In this document: positions 26,722 to 34,799 of the stretch, one piece after another
How positions within the stretch are numbered: the stretch's first letter is position 1
Layout: each line of letters starts with the position of its first letter
Assembly (NCBI GenBank): GCA_964291445.2
Contig: OZ219864.1
Coordinates: 124,001 to 188,000, forward strand
DNA from: JAPOXR01 sp964291445
Lineage (GTDB): Bacteria; Pseudomonadota; Alphaproteobacteria; Rhodobacterales; Rhodobacteraceae
Length of the DNA stretch: 64,000 nt
Reading direction: 5' to 3'
Translations under genes and position numbers: made by a program
The notes under the pieces: model-generated
Told to the model about the DNA's origin: nothing
The model's database searches: none
The model's input: the letters and a program-made list of their open reading frames with translations, nothing else

Positions 26722-27423
26722 TCAGGTGGTATTCTTGCTGCTGGGCCTTGAAATACCACTCCTCAGGCCGTCGATGTGTTCAGATAGGTCCCTTGGGATG
26801 TCTTGCCACAGCGGATCGAGGATGAACTGAATGCCCTCTCTCCGAGCCATCTTAGCGGCCGGGACGAAATCTGAATCGCCTGAAACAAGCACGATGATTT
26901 CAGCCTGATGTTTGAGGGTGATCGAAGCAATGTCCAACCCGATCCTCATGTCGACTCCCTTTTGGCGAAAGGAAGGCGCAAAGTCATCGTCGGCCAGATC
27001 CTGAACTCTTATGTTTCCTGCGAGAAGATCGCGTTGCGGTCCTGCGCGAAGCATCCAAAACCGGTCAGGGTTCTTACGGACCTCACCCAATCGGACCGCA
27101 AGATTGGGAATACCGCAAAGTTCCTTGAACAAGGCTTTTCGAAAGCACGCCTGTTGTGATTTGGCATAGTCTATCGCACGGTTACCAACTGGCGTATGAG
27201 CCTTCTGATCATAGGGCCAAGCATCGTAGTAGAATGTTCGGTACAGAAACTCATAAGGATTGTGGGCCTGATAGACCTTGTTCAAGTGATTTAGATGACT
27301 GCCTACCAGACCCTGCAGCGCATCAGCAACGCGCCGGGGATCATCGGAAATGATCTCGGGTCGAACAATGGGCAGCCGCCGCAGGAAATATCCACCATCA
27401 ATGAGGATTGCAACTTTGGGCAC
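26722..27423 (-). CDS. NYN-domain protein (LabA/DUF88-like, PIN-fold)
   Basis: 233 residues from a GTG at 27423. ILIDGGYFLRR at the start, KGVDMRIGLDIA near 165 and VLVSGDSDFVPA near 185 supply the conserved Asp residues of NYN/PIN-like nucleases, which use metal to cut RNA. The middle part (FLYRTFYYDAWPYD) also fits the LabA group. No partner gene is adjacent: on one side is a transposase scrap, on the other an IS21 element inserted 129 bases upstream of the start, which may have displaced its promoter. Confidence 0.85.
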   Translation of the reverse strand: MPKVAILIDGGYFLRRLPIVRPEIISDDPRRVADALQGLVGSHLNHLNKVYQAHNPYEFLYRTFYYDAWPYDQKAHTPVGNRAIDYAKSQQACFRKALFKELCGIPNLAVRLGEVRKNPDRFWMLRAGPQRDLLAGNIRVQDLADDDFAPSFRQKGVDMRIGLDIASITLKHQAEIIVLVSGDSDFVPAAKMARREGIQFILDPLWQDIPRDLSEHIDGLRSGISRPSSKNTT

Positions 27424-27551
27424 AGTGTACCTGAACAGAAAAGCTCCAAGGGATCGGCCCTGCTCATGATCGCCAATCCTGTCTCCAGGATGGAAGCAAG
27501 GCGTACTGCCATGGAGCGAATGACAGCAAGATAGTTGGTGATCTGTGCAAC

Positions 27552-27559
27552 GTCAAGAT
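27552..27559. repeat. Target-site duplication, left copy
   Basis: GTCAAGAT directly before the left end of the IS21-family element. The identical 8 bases follow the right end at 34361-34368. Confidence 0.9.
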
Positions 27560-27624
27560 TGTTGAGCGGCGTGCAAAATTGACCCACTTTTGCGGGAATC
27601 GGCGTCCAAAATTGACCCACCTTC
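27560..27624 (+). repeat. Left end of the IS21-family element
   Basis: Contains two copies of a GCAAAATTGACCCA / CCAAAATTGACCCA unit (about 27573-27586 and 27606-27619), the multiple terminal binding repeats typical of IS21 transposase ends. Confidence 0.8.
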
Positions 27625-27681
27625 CCGGAAGCAAATCCTTCATTCTCGCGACCGTTTCGTGGTTAGCGGGAGAATCAGAGG

Positions 27682-28406
27682 ATGCTGGCAGTGGAGACAA
27701 TTGCAAAGATTCGCAGGAAAATTCTTGGAGAAGGAAAGTCGATCCGCGGGACAGCCCGGGAACTCGGCATCTCGCGTAATACGGTTCGCAGGGTGGTACG
27801 CGACGGGAAGGCGGAGCACCGCTATGACCGCTCGGACAAACAGCCCCGGCCGAAGCTGGATGGCTTCACCCAACTCCTCGAGACCGAACTGGAGAACAAC
27901 GCGAAGCGGACCCGGCGCGATCGCCTGACGCTCAGGGAGATCTGGCGCCGGCTCTGCGACCGGGGCTGCGAGGCCGGCTACGACGCCGTGCGTCGCTATG
28001 CCCGGCAGTGGGCGGCCAGCCAGGGTGGCAGCATTGCGGGTGCCTTCGTGCCGCTGGAATTCGATCCCGGCGAGGCCTTTCAGTTCGACTGGAGCCACGA
28101 GACGGTGTTGCTGGACGGCATGCCGATGACGGCCTGCCCCGCGCAGTTCACCCTGTGCTACAGCCGCATGCCGTTCATCCGCTGCTATCCGCGGGAGACC
28201 CAGGAGATGGTGTTCGATGCCCATGACCGGGCCTTCGCCGCATTTGGTGGCACCTGCGGTCGTGGAATCTACGACAACATGACGACGGCGGTGGAGCGGG
28301 TTCTCATTGGCAAGGACCGGCAGATCAATCCCCGCTTCGCGGCAATGTGTGGGCACCACCTGGTTGATCCGGTGTTCTGCAACCCCAGGGCGGCCCATGA
28401 GAAGGG
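27682..28406 (+). pseudogene. istA: istA transposase, 5' part (interrupted)
   Basis: From ATG 27682: an N-terminal helix-turn-helix (SIRGTARELGISRNTVRRVVRDG), then the DDE core with FQFDWSHETV (first Asp), GIYDNMTTAV (second Asp) and NPRAAHEKG (Glu). Homology stops at 28406, exactly after HEKG, where a second mobile element begins. The continuation (RVERQIMTMRERLFRP) is found at 31862. The chance continuation past 28406 ends with a stop at 28467. Confidence 0.9.
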
Positions 28407-28555
28407 CTCGGTGGCATACTGCACTCCTTTTGGTCGATCCGGGCTAACGTCCGGCTTTCCGGCTTGATTCAGGGGCCTTGACGCCGCGCTGACCTTATGG
28501 CGTCCATGTTGGGGTGCTGGCAAGGCTGTCGGGAACATGGGATGCATCCATCGCT

Positions 28556-30610
28556 TCAGCCCGGTCCGTCTGCACCGGCCCGTTCGCCCCCCGCCGCGCG
28601 GCGGCGGATCTTGCGACCATGCGTTGCCGGCGGATCATCCGGCATCTCGTACAGCCATTCGTTCTTGTCGTTGCACCGTGTGCCCGCGAGCAGGTTTCGC
28701 TGGCGCCAGGAACTCACCGTTTCCGGAGAGACGCCGAGCCGTTCCGCCAGTTCGCTGCGGGACAGCAGGCCGCGTTCGCGCAATCTTTGACGCCGTGTCT
28801 TCAGGTTGTGTCCCCGGCGCACGCACGCGACCCGCCGCTTACTGAAGGGCTTGCCGTATCCGGTATGGAAGCCCCGCCGGTTGAGGATCTCCGCGATCCC
28901 CCCCTCGCAATGGTCTTCGAGCAGCGTGTCAACCGCCTCCACGATTTCGGGTGGCGTGACGTGGAGCTTGAAGGACGGCAGGTCGGGCGGAACGGCGAGC
29001 TGTCGCGTGGCGCCGCCCCGAAGCCGGATACCGAGTTCGACCTCCTCGCCACGGGTGATGGTGACGTCCTCGATCACCAGATGGACCATGCGCTTGCGCT
29101 CGCGGTCAGGGGTCGCCTGATCGTTCCACAGGCGCGGGAAGTCGCAGGCGAGCCTGAGGATGCGCTGGCGCTGATCGTCGTCGAGCTTCCTGCGGTCCTC
29201 GCCCCGACGCTTGTCACAGTCGCGCCGGACCTCGTCGAGCATGCGCAGCCTCTGGTTCCATTCGCCCTCCAGCACGTCGGCAACGATGCGATTGTCGGGG
29301 TGGACGTTCATGAATCGCGTCCGCGCGATATCGGCCTCCTCCCGGGCGCGCTGCACCCTTTGGTCATGCCAGGCATCGACCTCTTCCGCCCGCGCCTCGA
29401 GTTCCTTCTGCACCTCGAGCGCCACCTCCAGGTTTGCCGGCGCCATGAGTTCCACCATGAGTTCGCCGATCGCCCGGTCCGTGCCGCCGCCCGAAACATG
29501 CTGGCAGATCGCCTTCCCGTGCTCGATCCCGTGCCTCTGGCACATGTAGTCGGGAACCAGGCCCTTGCTGCGTGCGTGATAGCGGACCGTCATCGCGTTG
29601 CCGCACTTGCCGCAGATCGCCAGTCCCTGCAGGAGGGCCGGTCCCTCTCGCGGCGGTCGCCGGTCGCCGCCGCCGCTCGTGCTGTTGTCGGCGAGGCGCT
29701 GCCGGTTGGCCTCGAAACGTTCCCACGTGATGTAGCCCTCATGCTGGCCCTTGAGCAGGATCTCGACCTCTTCGAGCGGCACCTGGCGGTAGGCAATGGT
29801 GCCGTCGGGACGCCGCTGGCTGCGGGTGCGGCCGAACATGAAGGCGCCTGCATATCGGGGATTGTGGAGGATCTGCAGGGTCCTCGAATGGGTCAGCTCG
29901 TTCCAGATCATCCCGCTCCCGCCCGAGCCCGGCCGGCAGGGAAACAGCATCCCCTCCTTGCGGAAGGCCTTCACGGTCGCCATCGCCGATCCGGTGCGGG
30001 AGAAAGTGTCGAACAGCAGGGTGACGGTCTTGCGGATCTGGGCGTCGGGGTCGAGTACCACCTTGCCGAGCGGATCGTAGACCAGGCCGACCGGCAGCGG
30101 TATCTTCAACTCGCCCCGCCGGGCGCGGCTGATGATTCCGCCCTGCAGCCGCGCCCGCAGGTAGTGAAGCTCGGCCTCGGACATCTGGCCTTTGAGGCCG
30201 AGCACGAGCCGGTCGTTGAAGCCGCACGGATCATAGAGGCCGTCCTCGTCCAGGATCAGCGTGCCGGTCATCGCGCAGATCTCGAGCAGCCGATGCCAGT
30301 CGCTGGAGTTCCGCGCCAGGCGGCTGACCTCGAGGCCAAGCACGATCCCGGCATTGCCCATGGACACCTCGCCGACCAGCTTCCTGAAGCCTTCGCGGTC
30401 CCGGTCGGTGCCGGACTGGCCGAGATCCGAGTCGATCACGATGACGTTCTCCATCGGCCAGCCGAGCGCATGTGCGCGGTTGCGCAGTTCGTACTGGCGG
30501 TGGGTGCTCTCGGTGTTCTCCGTCACCTGGCGCAGCGTCGACTGGCGGACATAGAGAAACGCGTTCCGGGCGAGATGGCTGGCTGTCACCTTCTGGTGTT
30601 CGCTCATCAT
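28556..30610 (-). CDS. Large serine recombinase
   Basis: 684 residues. The N-terminal resolvase domain has the nucleophile in YVRQST (Ser24), then DLGQSGTDRDREGF and LEVSRLARN. A recombinase domain follows (GLVYDPLGKVVLDPD, LHNPRYAGAFMFGR), then a zinc ribbon CGKCGNAMTVRYHARSK with a later Cys pair, a long coiled region (about 400-480) and a C-terminal helix-turn-helix SRSELAERLGVSPETVSSW. Such enzymes cut and rejoin both strands through 5' phosphoserine links. The ATG overlaps the upstream gene's stop (ATGA at 30607-30610). The protein looks complete. Confidence 0.95.
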   Translation of the reverse strand: MMSEHQKVTASHLARNAFLYVRQSTLRQVTENTESTHRQYELRNRAHALGWPMENVIVIDSDLGQSGTDRDREGFRKLVGEVSMGNAGIVLGLEVSRLARNSSDWHRLLEICAMTGTLILDEDGLYDPCGFNDRLVLGLKGQMSEAELHYLRARLQGGIISRARRGELKIPLPVGLVYDPLGKVVLDPDAQIRKTVTLLFDTFSRTGSAMATVKAFRKEGMLFPCRPGSGGSGMIWNELTHSRTLQILHNPRYAGAFMFGRTRSQRRPDGTIAYRQVPLEEVEILLKGQHEGYITWERFEANRQRLADNSTSGGGDRRPPREGPALLQGLAICGKCGNAMTVRYHARSKGLVPDYMCQRHGIEHGKAICQHVSGGGTDRAIGELMVELMAPANLEVALEVQKELEARAEEVDAWHDQRVQRAREEADIARTRFMNVHPDNRIVADVLEGEWNQRLRMLDEVRRDCDKRRGEDRRKLDDDQRQRILRLACDFPRLWNDQATPDRERKRMVHLVIEDVTITRGEEVELGIRLRGGATRQLAVPPDLPSFKLHVTPPEIVEAVDTLLEDHCEGGIAEILNRRGFHTGYGKPFSKRRVACVRRGHNLKTRRQRLRERGLLSRSELAERLGVSPETVSSWRQRNLLAGTRCNDKNEWLYEMPDDPPATHGRKIRRRAAGGERAGADGPG

Positions 30611-30900
30611 GATACGGCTCCGTTCAGTTGATCGATCGCGATCGTCACGATGATGTCGACCAGGCCGGATTCGACGTCACCGGGCAGTTCCAGCGCCGGA
30701 TGGCGGCCGTGATCCGTGACACGGGGTGGAGGGGGCGGCACTGCATCGAGGATGGCGCACCAGGCCGCCATGCCCCGGTGAACCAGCACCGCCCGCCCAT
30801 TGCGCCCGGCGGCCTGGTCGTTCCTGGAGCTGCGCAGGCGTTCGTAGTCCTCGGCCCGTTGCCGCGGACAGGCGAGTGGTGCCGACGTCCGGCTCAGTGT
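30607..30900 (-). CDS. Small element protein overlapping the HTH gene at an A8 run
   Basis: About 97 residues (TLSRTSAPLACPRQRAEDYE, then HRGMAAWCAIL, ending IDQLNGAVS). It overlaps the recombinase start by 4 bases. It has no ATG, GTG or TTG at its head. Two readings are possible. A -1 slip on the A8 run (minus-strand bases 30907-30900, with AAA AAA in zero frame) would fuse it to the HTH protein. Or translation starts at a CTG (30897) that overlaps the HTH stop as CTGA and gives LSRTSAP. Small proteins of this type sit before recombinases in related elements as far as I recall; the function is unknown. Confidence 0.6.
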   Translation of the reverse strand, partial: TLSRTSAPLACPRQRAEDYERLRSSRNDQAAGRNGRAVLVHRGMAAWCAILDAVPPPPPRVTDHGRHPALELPGDVESGLVDIIVTIAIDQLNGAVS

Positions 30901-31349
30901 TTTTTTTGGACACGGCCCAGGGCGCGCTCGATGCTGCGCCGATGCACGGAGATGCCGAAGCGGCTGCGCACCAGGGCGACGAGTTCGGCGGTGGTGGTGG
31001 TGGGCGCGGCACGCCGGGCCTCGACGAGCACCTCGATGACGGTGTCGTCGAGCTTGTGGGCGCGCCGCGGTCCCGGGCGCTGCGGCACCAGCCCCGCAAG
31101 GCCGCTCTTCTCGAAGGCGCTGGCGGCGTGATACCAGGTCGGTCGCGAGACGCCGAAGTTCTGCGCGCTTTCGCTCACCGACCGCCCTTCCCTGCTGACC
31201 CGTCGCAGCATCTCGTACCGGACCTGCACGAGGTCCCGGGGATCGAAGAAGGGCTCGGACAGGAACCGGGGGTCGCGCACGCGTTCCGGATGGCGGTTCA
31301 GGGTGCCGAGCCTCCTGAGGCTCTCGGTCTTGTCGTTCTTCCGGGTCAT
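30894..31349 (-). CDS. Helix-turn-helix protein of the serine-recombinase element
   Basis: 151 residues from ATG 31349, preceded by GGAG at good spacing. The core REGRSVSESAQNFGVSRPTWYHAASAFEKSGLAGLVPQRPGP is given here in parts: GRSVSESAQNFGVSRPTWY is a helix-turn-helix of the IS-type, followed by GLAGLVP and a second helical domain (TTTTAELVALVRSRFGISVH). It ends RVQKKH at an A8 run. It probably binds element DNA or regulates the recombinase operon. Confidence 0.8.
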   Translation of the reverse strand: MTRKNDKTESLRRLGTLNRHPERVRDPRFLSEPFFDPRDLVQVRYEMLRRVSREGRSVSESAQNFGVSRPTWYHAASAFEKSGLAGLVPQRPGPRRAHKLDDTVIEVLVEARRAAPTTTTAELVALVRSRFGISVHRRSIERALGRVQKKH

Positions 31350-31559
31350 GATGCGTTCTCCAGGACAGGATGTAATGACATATATGCCGCATGCTGGGAA
31401 CGATGTCAAGCATGGTTACTGCAGAATCAGCGGAAATATGTGCACAAGGTATGACCTCATTGGTAATAACTGTGACAACACCCCGGCACGGCGCGACCCG
31501 CCGGTCACCATCATGCGGCATAGTCAATGTTACATATAGCGGCGTAATGATCTTGACAG

Positions 31560-31787
31560 TCACGCCTCGACCCCCGACAGCGAGGCAACCAGGTCGGACA
31601 GCGCCAGAAGGTCGCGGACCCGGAAGGGGGAACGCCCGGCCGACACCTCGACGAAGGGGTCGCTGGCCTGCAGGCTGGTCCAGCTCACCTGCAAACGCTG
31701 CAGCTGGCCATCCGCGCCGATGAAATAGACACGTTCCTCTCCCCAGCAGACCCGGATCTCGACCGCCACGAAACGGCGGCCGCTCAA
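31560..31787 (-). CDS. DUF5372-like small protein, start unclear
   Basis: 75 residues from a TTG at 31787. In-frame sequence upstream of the TTG reads VTHPFHP, which joins LSGRRFVAVEIRVCWGEERVYFIG into the pattern I know from DUF5372 proteins; but no ATG or GTG is available before it within the element, so the gene may have lost its start or use a rare one. The end DPFVEVSAGRSPFRVRDLLAL is well kept. It is separated from the HTH gene by 210 bases that hold nothing else obvious. Confidence 0.55.
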   Translation of the reverse strand: MSGRRFVAVEIRVCWGEERVYFIGADGQLQRLQVSWTSLQASDPFVEVSAGRSPFRVRDLLALSDLVASLSGVEA

Positions 31788-31861
31788 GGGATGGAAAGGG
31801 TGGGTGACCGCAAAGGTTCTCGTGGAACCGTCGTCAGGGGGTGCAATCGTCTGTTCTGTCC

Positions 31862-32663
31862 AAGGGTCGGGTGGAAAGACAGATCATGACCATGCGCGAG
31901 AGGCTGTTCAGGCCGCGCCTCGAAGGCGAGACGCTGGATTGTCTCAATGGGCAGATGGCCGAGCGGTGCCGCAAGCACGCCCGCGAGCATCCGCATCCGG
32001 ACTTCCCCGAATGGTCGATCCACGAGGTGTTTGCCGGCGAGGAGCAGCGCTGCCTGGCGCCGGGGACGGAGCCGTTTCGCGGCCATGCATCACGGCAGAC
32101 CACGGCCTCGAAGACCTGCCTGGTCCGTTTCGACAACAACAGCTACTCGGTGGAGGCGCGAGCGGCCGGCAGGCCGGTGGAGCTGCGTGCCCTGGCCGAT
32201 CACGCCTGCCTCCGTCTCGGCGGCGAGATCGTCGGCAGCCATGCCCGCGAGTTCGGGCGGGGCCAGGCGGTCTAGAATCACCCACACCATTCCCATACTG
32301 GCGCGCAAGCCCGGGGCGATCCGCAATGGTGCGCCGTTCCGGGTCAGGCATCTGCCGGCACCGCTGGCGGCGGTGCGGGAGCGCCTGGATGGTTGCAAGG
32401 ATGGCAGCGAGCAGATGGTGCACATTCTCCTCGGTGCACGTGATCACGGAATCGAGGCGATCTGCGCCGCCTGCGCCGAGGCGCTGGAGACCGGCAGCTG
32501 CAATGCCGATCTCATCCTCAACATCGCCGCCCGGCACTGCCAGCCTGCACCGCCGCCGCAGGTACCGGTGCCGGCGGGGCTGGAGCTCGCCCACCCGCCG
32601 GCCGCCGACCCGGCACGCTATGACCGGCTGCTTGCCGGAAGGAGGACCGATGAAGCGCAGTGA
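31862..32663 (+). pseudogene. istA: istA transposase, 3' part (frameshifted)
   Basis: Resumes IstA with GRVERQIMTMRERLFRPRL and continues KTCLVRFDNNSYSVEARA and AREFGRGQAV, where an in-frame TAG (32273-32275) occurs. Homology continues in another frame as TIPILARKPGAIRNGAPF to a stop at 32661-32663. So besides the insertion there is at least one indel near 32275. The tail overlaps the istB start by 14 bases. Confidence 0.85.
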
Positions 32664-33378
32664 ACTGATGGTGCTGATGGGCGAGCTGGGATTGCGCGGC
32701 ATGAAGGCGGCCTGGGACGAGACCATTGCCGCCGAGGCCAAGCGCAAGGGCGGGCCAGCCTGGGTGCTGGGCCGGCTCCTGCAGGCCGAACTGGCCGACA
32801 AGACGGCAAGATCGATCAAATACCAGATGACGATCGCCAGGCTGCCGCATGCCCGGGAGGTCGGCGAGTTCGACTTCTCGGCCAGCCCGGTGGCCGAGGA
32901 GATGGTGCGGCGCATGGCCGACGGCTCCTTCATCGAGGCCGAGCGCAACCTGGTATTCGTGGGTGGAACCGGAACCGGCAAGACGCATCTTGCCGTGGCC
33001 ATTGCCCGCAATTGCATCCGCGCCGGCGCCCGCGGCCGCTTCTTCAACATCATCGAGCTCGCCAACCTCCTGGAGCGCGAGTTCCAGGACGGTCGCCAGG
33101 GACGCCTCGCCGATGCCCTGCGAAGGCGCGACTTCGTCATCGCAGGCGGGCTCGGCTATTTGCCGGTCTCCCGGGATGGCGGCAATTTGCTGTTCCACCT
33201 CTTGTCCAGCCTCTATGAATGGACACCAGTGATCATCACCACCAACCTGCAGTTCGGCGAATGGTCCAGCGTCTTCAACGATGCCAAGATGACCACCGCC
33301 CTGCTGGACCGGCTGACCCATCATTGCGACATCATCGAGACCGGCAATGACAGCCATCGCCTCAGGAGCCGCGATTGA
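32650..33378 (+). CDS. istB: IstB-like ATPase with altered Walker B
   Basis: 242 residues, normal length. Walker A is VGGTGTGKTHL near 104-114. The expected Walker B ILDELGYLP reads IAGGLGYLP near 167-175: both acidic residues are Gly, each explainable by one A-to-G change. NLLFHLLSSLYE and IITTNLQFGEWSSVF are standard. IstB helps IstA choose and load on target DNA using ATP; without the Walker B acids hydrolysis should fail. It overlaps the broken istA, as is usual in IS21. The last 17 bases overlap the convergent TOPRIM gene. Confidence 0.9.
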   Translation: MKRSELMVLMGELGLRGMKAAWDETIAAEAKRKGGPAWVLGRLLQAELADKTARSIKYQMTIARLPHAREVGEFDFSASPVAEEMVRRMADGSFIEAERNLVFVGGTGTGKTHLAVAIARNCIRAGARGRFFNIIELANLLEREFQDGRQGRLADALRRRDFVIAGGLGYLPVSRDGGNLLFHLLSSLYEWTPVIITTNLQFGEWSSVFNDAKMTTALLDRLTHHCDIIETGNDSHRLRSRD

Positions 33379-34246
33379 GCAATTGCTCGTTCCAGTCCTT
33401 GGCTCCGGACGGGCGGGCGCGGCTGACCCGTCCGCCTGCTGCAATGAGCGCATCGGCCGCCGCATCGCCGGGCTCGTCAGCGTCGAAGCCGCAGATGACG
33501 AATGCCGGCCCGAAGACACCGAGCCAGTCCGGCAGGCGCCGGCAGGCACCACAGGCCGACGCCCAGATCGATACCGGCCCGCCGACACCCAGGGCACATG
33601 CAGACAAGGCATCGATGGCGGACTCGGCCAGGAAGACACCGGCAGGAACCTTCGCATCCCCGAACCAGAAGCCACCGAGCGCCTTGCGCGAGCCCGGCGC
33701 CATGCCGCGAAAGCGGGAGCCATCGGCAAACCGGCGGACACCGACCAGTTCGGCCCCGGTGATCTGACCCCGTGCATCCCGGCAGGCGAACACCGCGTTC
33801 GCCCGCGCGTCCGCCCACAGCAGCCCGGCCCTCTTGAGATCATCCAGACGGACCCCGTCGAGACCGCGCTCCCCGGTCAGAAACGCCCGGACCTCGTCCC
33901 ATCTGCCCTCGCAGGGCGGCGGCAGTGCCAGTGCCCGGGGCCGCACCGGAACTGGCGGCCTGGCGCTCCCCGGAGGTGATGGCCGTCCGGCCAGCCAATG
34001 GATCGCCTGCCGAGGGCTGCAGCCAAGGCCATGGATGACCTGACCTGCGGCCCCGCCACCGCCGCGCCCGGCGATGTGGTCGTAGTATTTTGGTCCGTTG
34101 ATGCTGAGCACCGAGCCCGGGCGCTTCCAGCGGCAGCGGTCGGTCCTGTCCTGCTCGTATCCCAGCAGCGGCGCCACATCGACCAGAGGTCTGGACCTCA
34201 CCTCGTCAGCCAGCCGCCGAAAACCGTAATCTCGCTTTCCAGCCAT
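33362..34246 (-). CDS. TOPRIM-domain protein (DUF3991/TOPRIM type), IS21 passenger
   Basis: 294 residues. An N-terminal DUF3991-like region (RPLVDVAPLLGYEQDRTDRC, then KYYDHIAGRGGGGAAGQVIH) is followed by a proline-rich linker near 90-110 and a TOPRIM domain: VFLAESAIDALSA supplies the Glu, and ICGFDADEPGDAAADAL the DxD pair. The architecture is that of plasmid or phage primase-like proteins. It lies inside the IS21 ends, convergent to istB, with its promoter region in the right terminal repeats. It appears intact even though istA and istB are damaged. Confidence 0.8.
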   Translation of the reverse strand: MAGKRDYGFRRLADEVRSRPLVDVAPLLGYEQDRTDRCRWKRPGSVLSINGPKYYDHIAGRGGGGAAGQVIHGLGCSPRQAIHWLAGRPSPPGSARPPVPVRPRALALPPPCEGRWDEVRAFLTGERGLDGVRLDDLKRAGLLWADARANAVFACRDARGQITGAELVGVRRFADGSRFRGMAPGSRKALGGFWFGDAKVPAGVFLAESAIDALSACALGVGGPVSIWASACGACRRLPDWLGVFGPAFVICGFDADEPGDAAADALIAAGGRVSRARPSGAKDWNEQLLNRGS

Positions 34247-34308
34247 CTTTCCTTCTCCCGAAAACGCCGCCCGCCGAGCGGGCTACCGGGAAGGAAAGAT
34301 GGCACAAG

Positions 34309-34360
34309 ACGGGTCAAAATTGGACGCCGATGCCGGGTCAATTTTGCACGCCGCTTGACA
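34309..34360 (-). repeat. Right end of the IS21-family element
   Basis: Read inward from 34360 on the minus strand: TGTCAAGCGGCGTGCAAAAT, then TTGACCCGG, then GGCGTCCAATTTTGACCCG. It matches the left end almost base for base in both terminal units. Confidence 0.85.
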
Positions 34361-34368
34361 GTCAAGAT
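34361..34368. repeat. Target-site duplication, right copy
   Basis: GTCAAGAT, identical to 27552-27559. Confidence 0.9.
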
Positions 34369-34799
34369 CCTGTGCCGGGTCAATGTCTCCTTGCCACCTG
34401 GAGTTTGCTCCCGCCGGGGTTGGCCATCGGTTTCCCGGCCGCAAGTTGTCCGTTGTGTTCGCCTGCCCGACACTGCAGATTCCTGCACACTTTCAGGGTT
34501 CCGGGTGGCTGCAGGGAGGCTCCCACAGACCCGGCGCCGCGGGGACGTCACTTTTTTCAGGAACTGGGAAGAGTTGGTTCGGTCAATTTCCGTTCCGCAT
34601 CGGTCAAGTCGATCGAAGTGACGCGTTACTGTTCCAGGTCGATCTCGTCCTGGACCATGTCGATATCCTTGACCTGTCCTGACACTGACAGGAATTTGCC
34701 ATGTTTCCCGGCTGTCGCGAGACCATTCGCCTTTCGGCCAATCTGGCGGCCGACCAGCGATAACCCGAGCGGGGTTCGCCGCGTGGGCCAATGATTTCG
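34369..34799. other. Intergenic gap right of the IS21 element
   Basis: About 430 bases with no supportable gene. The first 20 bases beyond the duplication (GTGCCGGGTCAATG) faintly resemble an IS21 terminal unit, which might explain the choice of target. Confidence 0.35.

Larger units (their letters stand above)
28407..31861 (-). mobile_element. Serine-recombinase mobile element inserted in istA
   Basis: IstA homology breaks after AAGGG at 28402-28406 and resumes with AAGGG at 31862-31866; joining the two at one AAGGG restores HEKG-RVERQ. The 3455-base insert carries, on the minus strand, a DUF5372-like small gene, a helix-turn-helix gene, a short overlapping gene and a 684-residue serine recombinase. 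The shared 5 bases may be a target duplication or a recombination core; serine recombinases usually use a 2-base core, so the exact ends are uncertain. No clear terminal inverted repeats were seen. Confidence 0.8.
27560..34360 (+). mobile_element. IS21-family element with TOPRIM passenger, itself interrupted by a second element
   Basis: The left end (27560 onward) and the reverse complement of the right end (34360 backward) share TGT, then AGCGGCGTGCAAAATTGACCC and, after a few bases, a second unit with ATCGGCGTCCA and TTGACCC. A perfect 8-base direct repeat GTCAAGAT flanks the element, within the 4-8 bases typical of IS21. Inside are istA (split), istB and a convergent TOPRIM gene. Without the 3.45-kb insert the element would be about 3.3 kb. 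istA is broken twice and istB lacks Walker B acids, so it should not move unless helped by an intact copy elsewhere. Confidence 0.93.

Noticed and set aside
28514..30631. 705-codon plus-strand frame opposite the serine recombinase
   Set aside because: Antisense to an intact recombinase with clear catalytic motifs.
28407..31861. Terminal inverted repeats of the serine-recombinase element
   Set aside because: The two ends share only a loose TGCAC-C match, not enough to call repeats.
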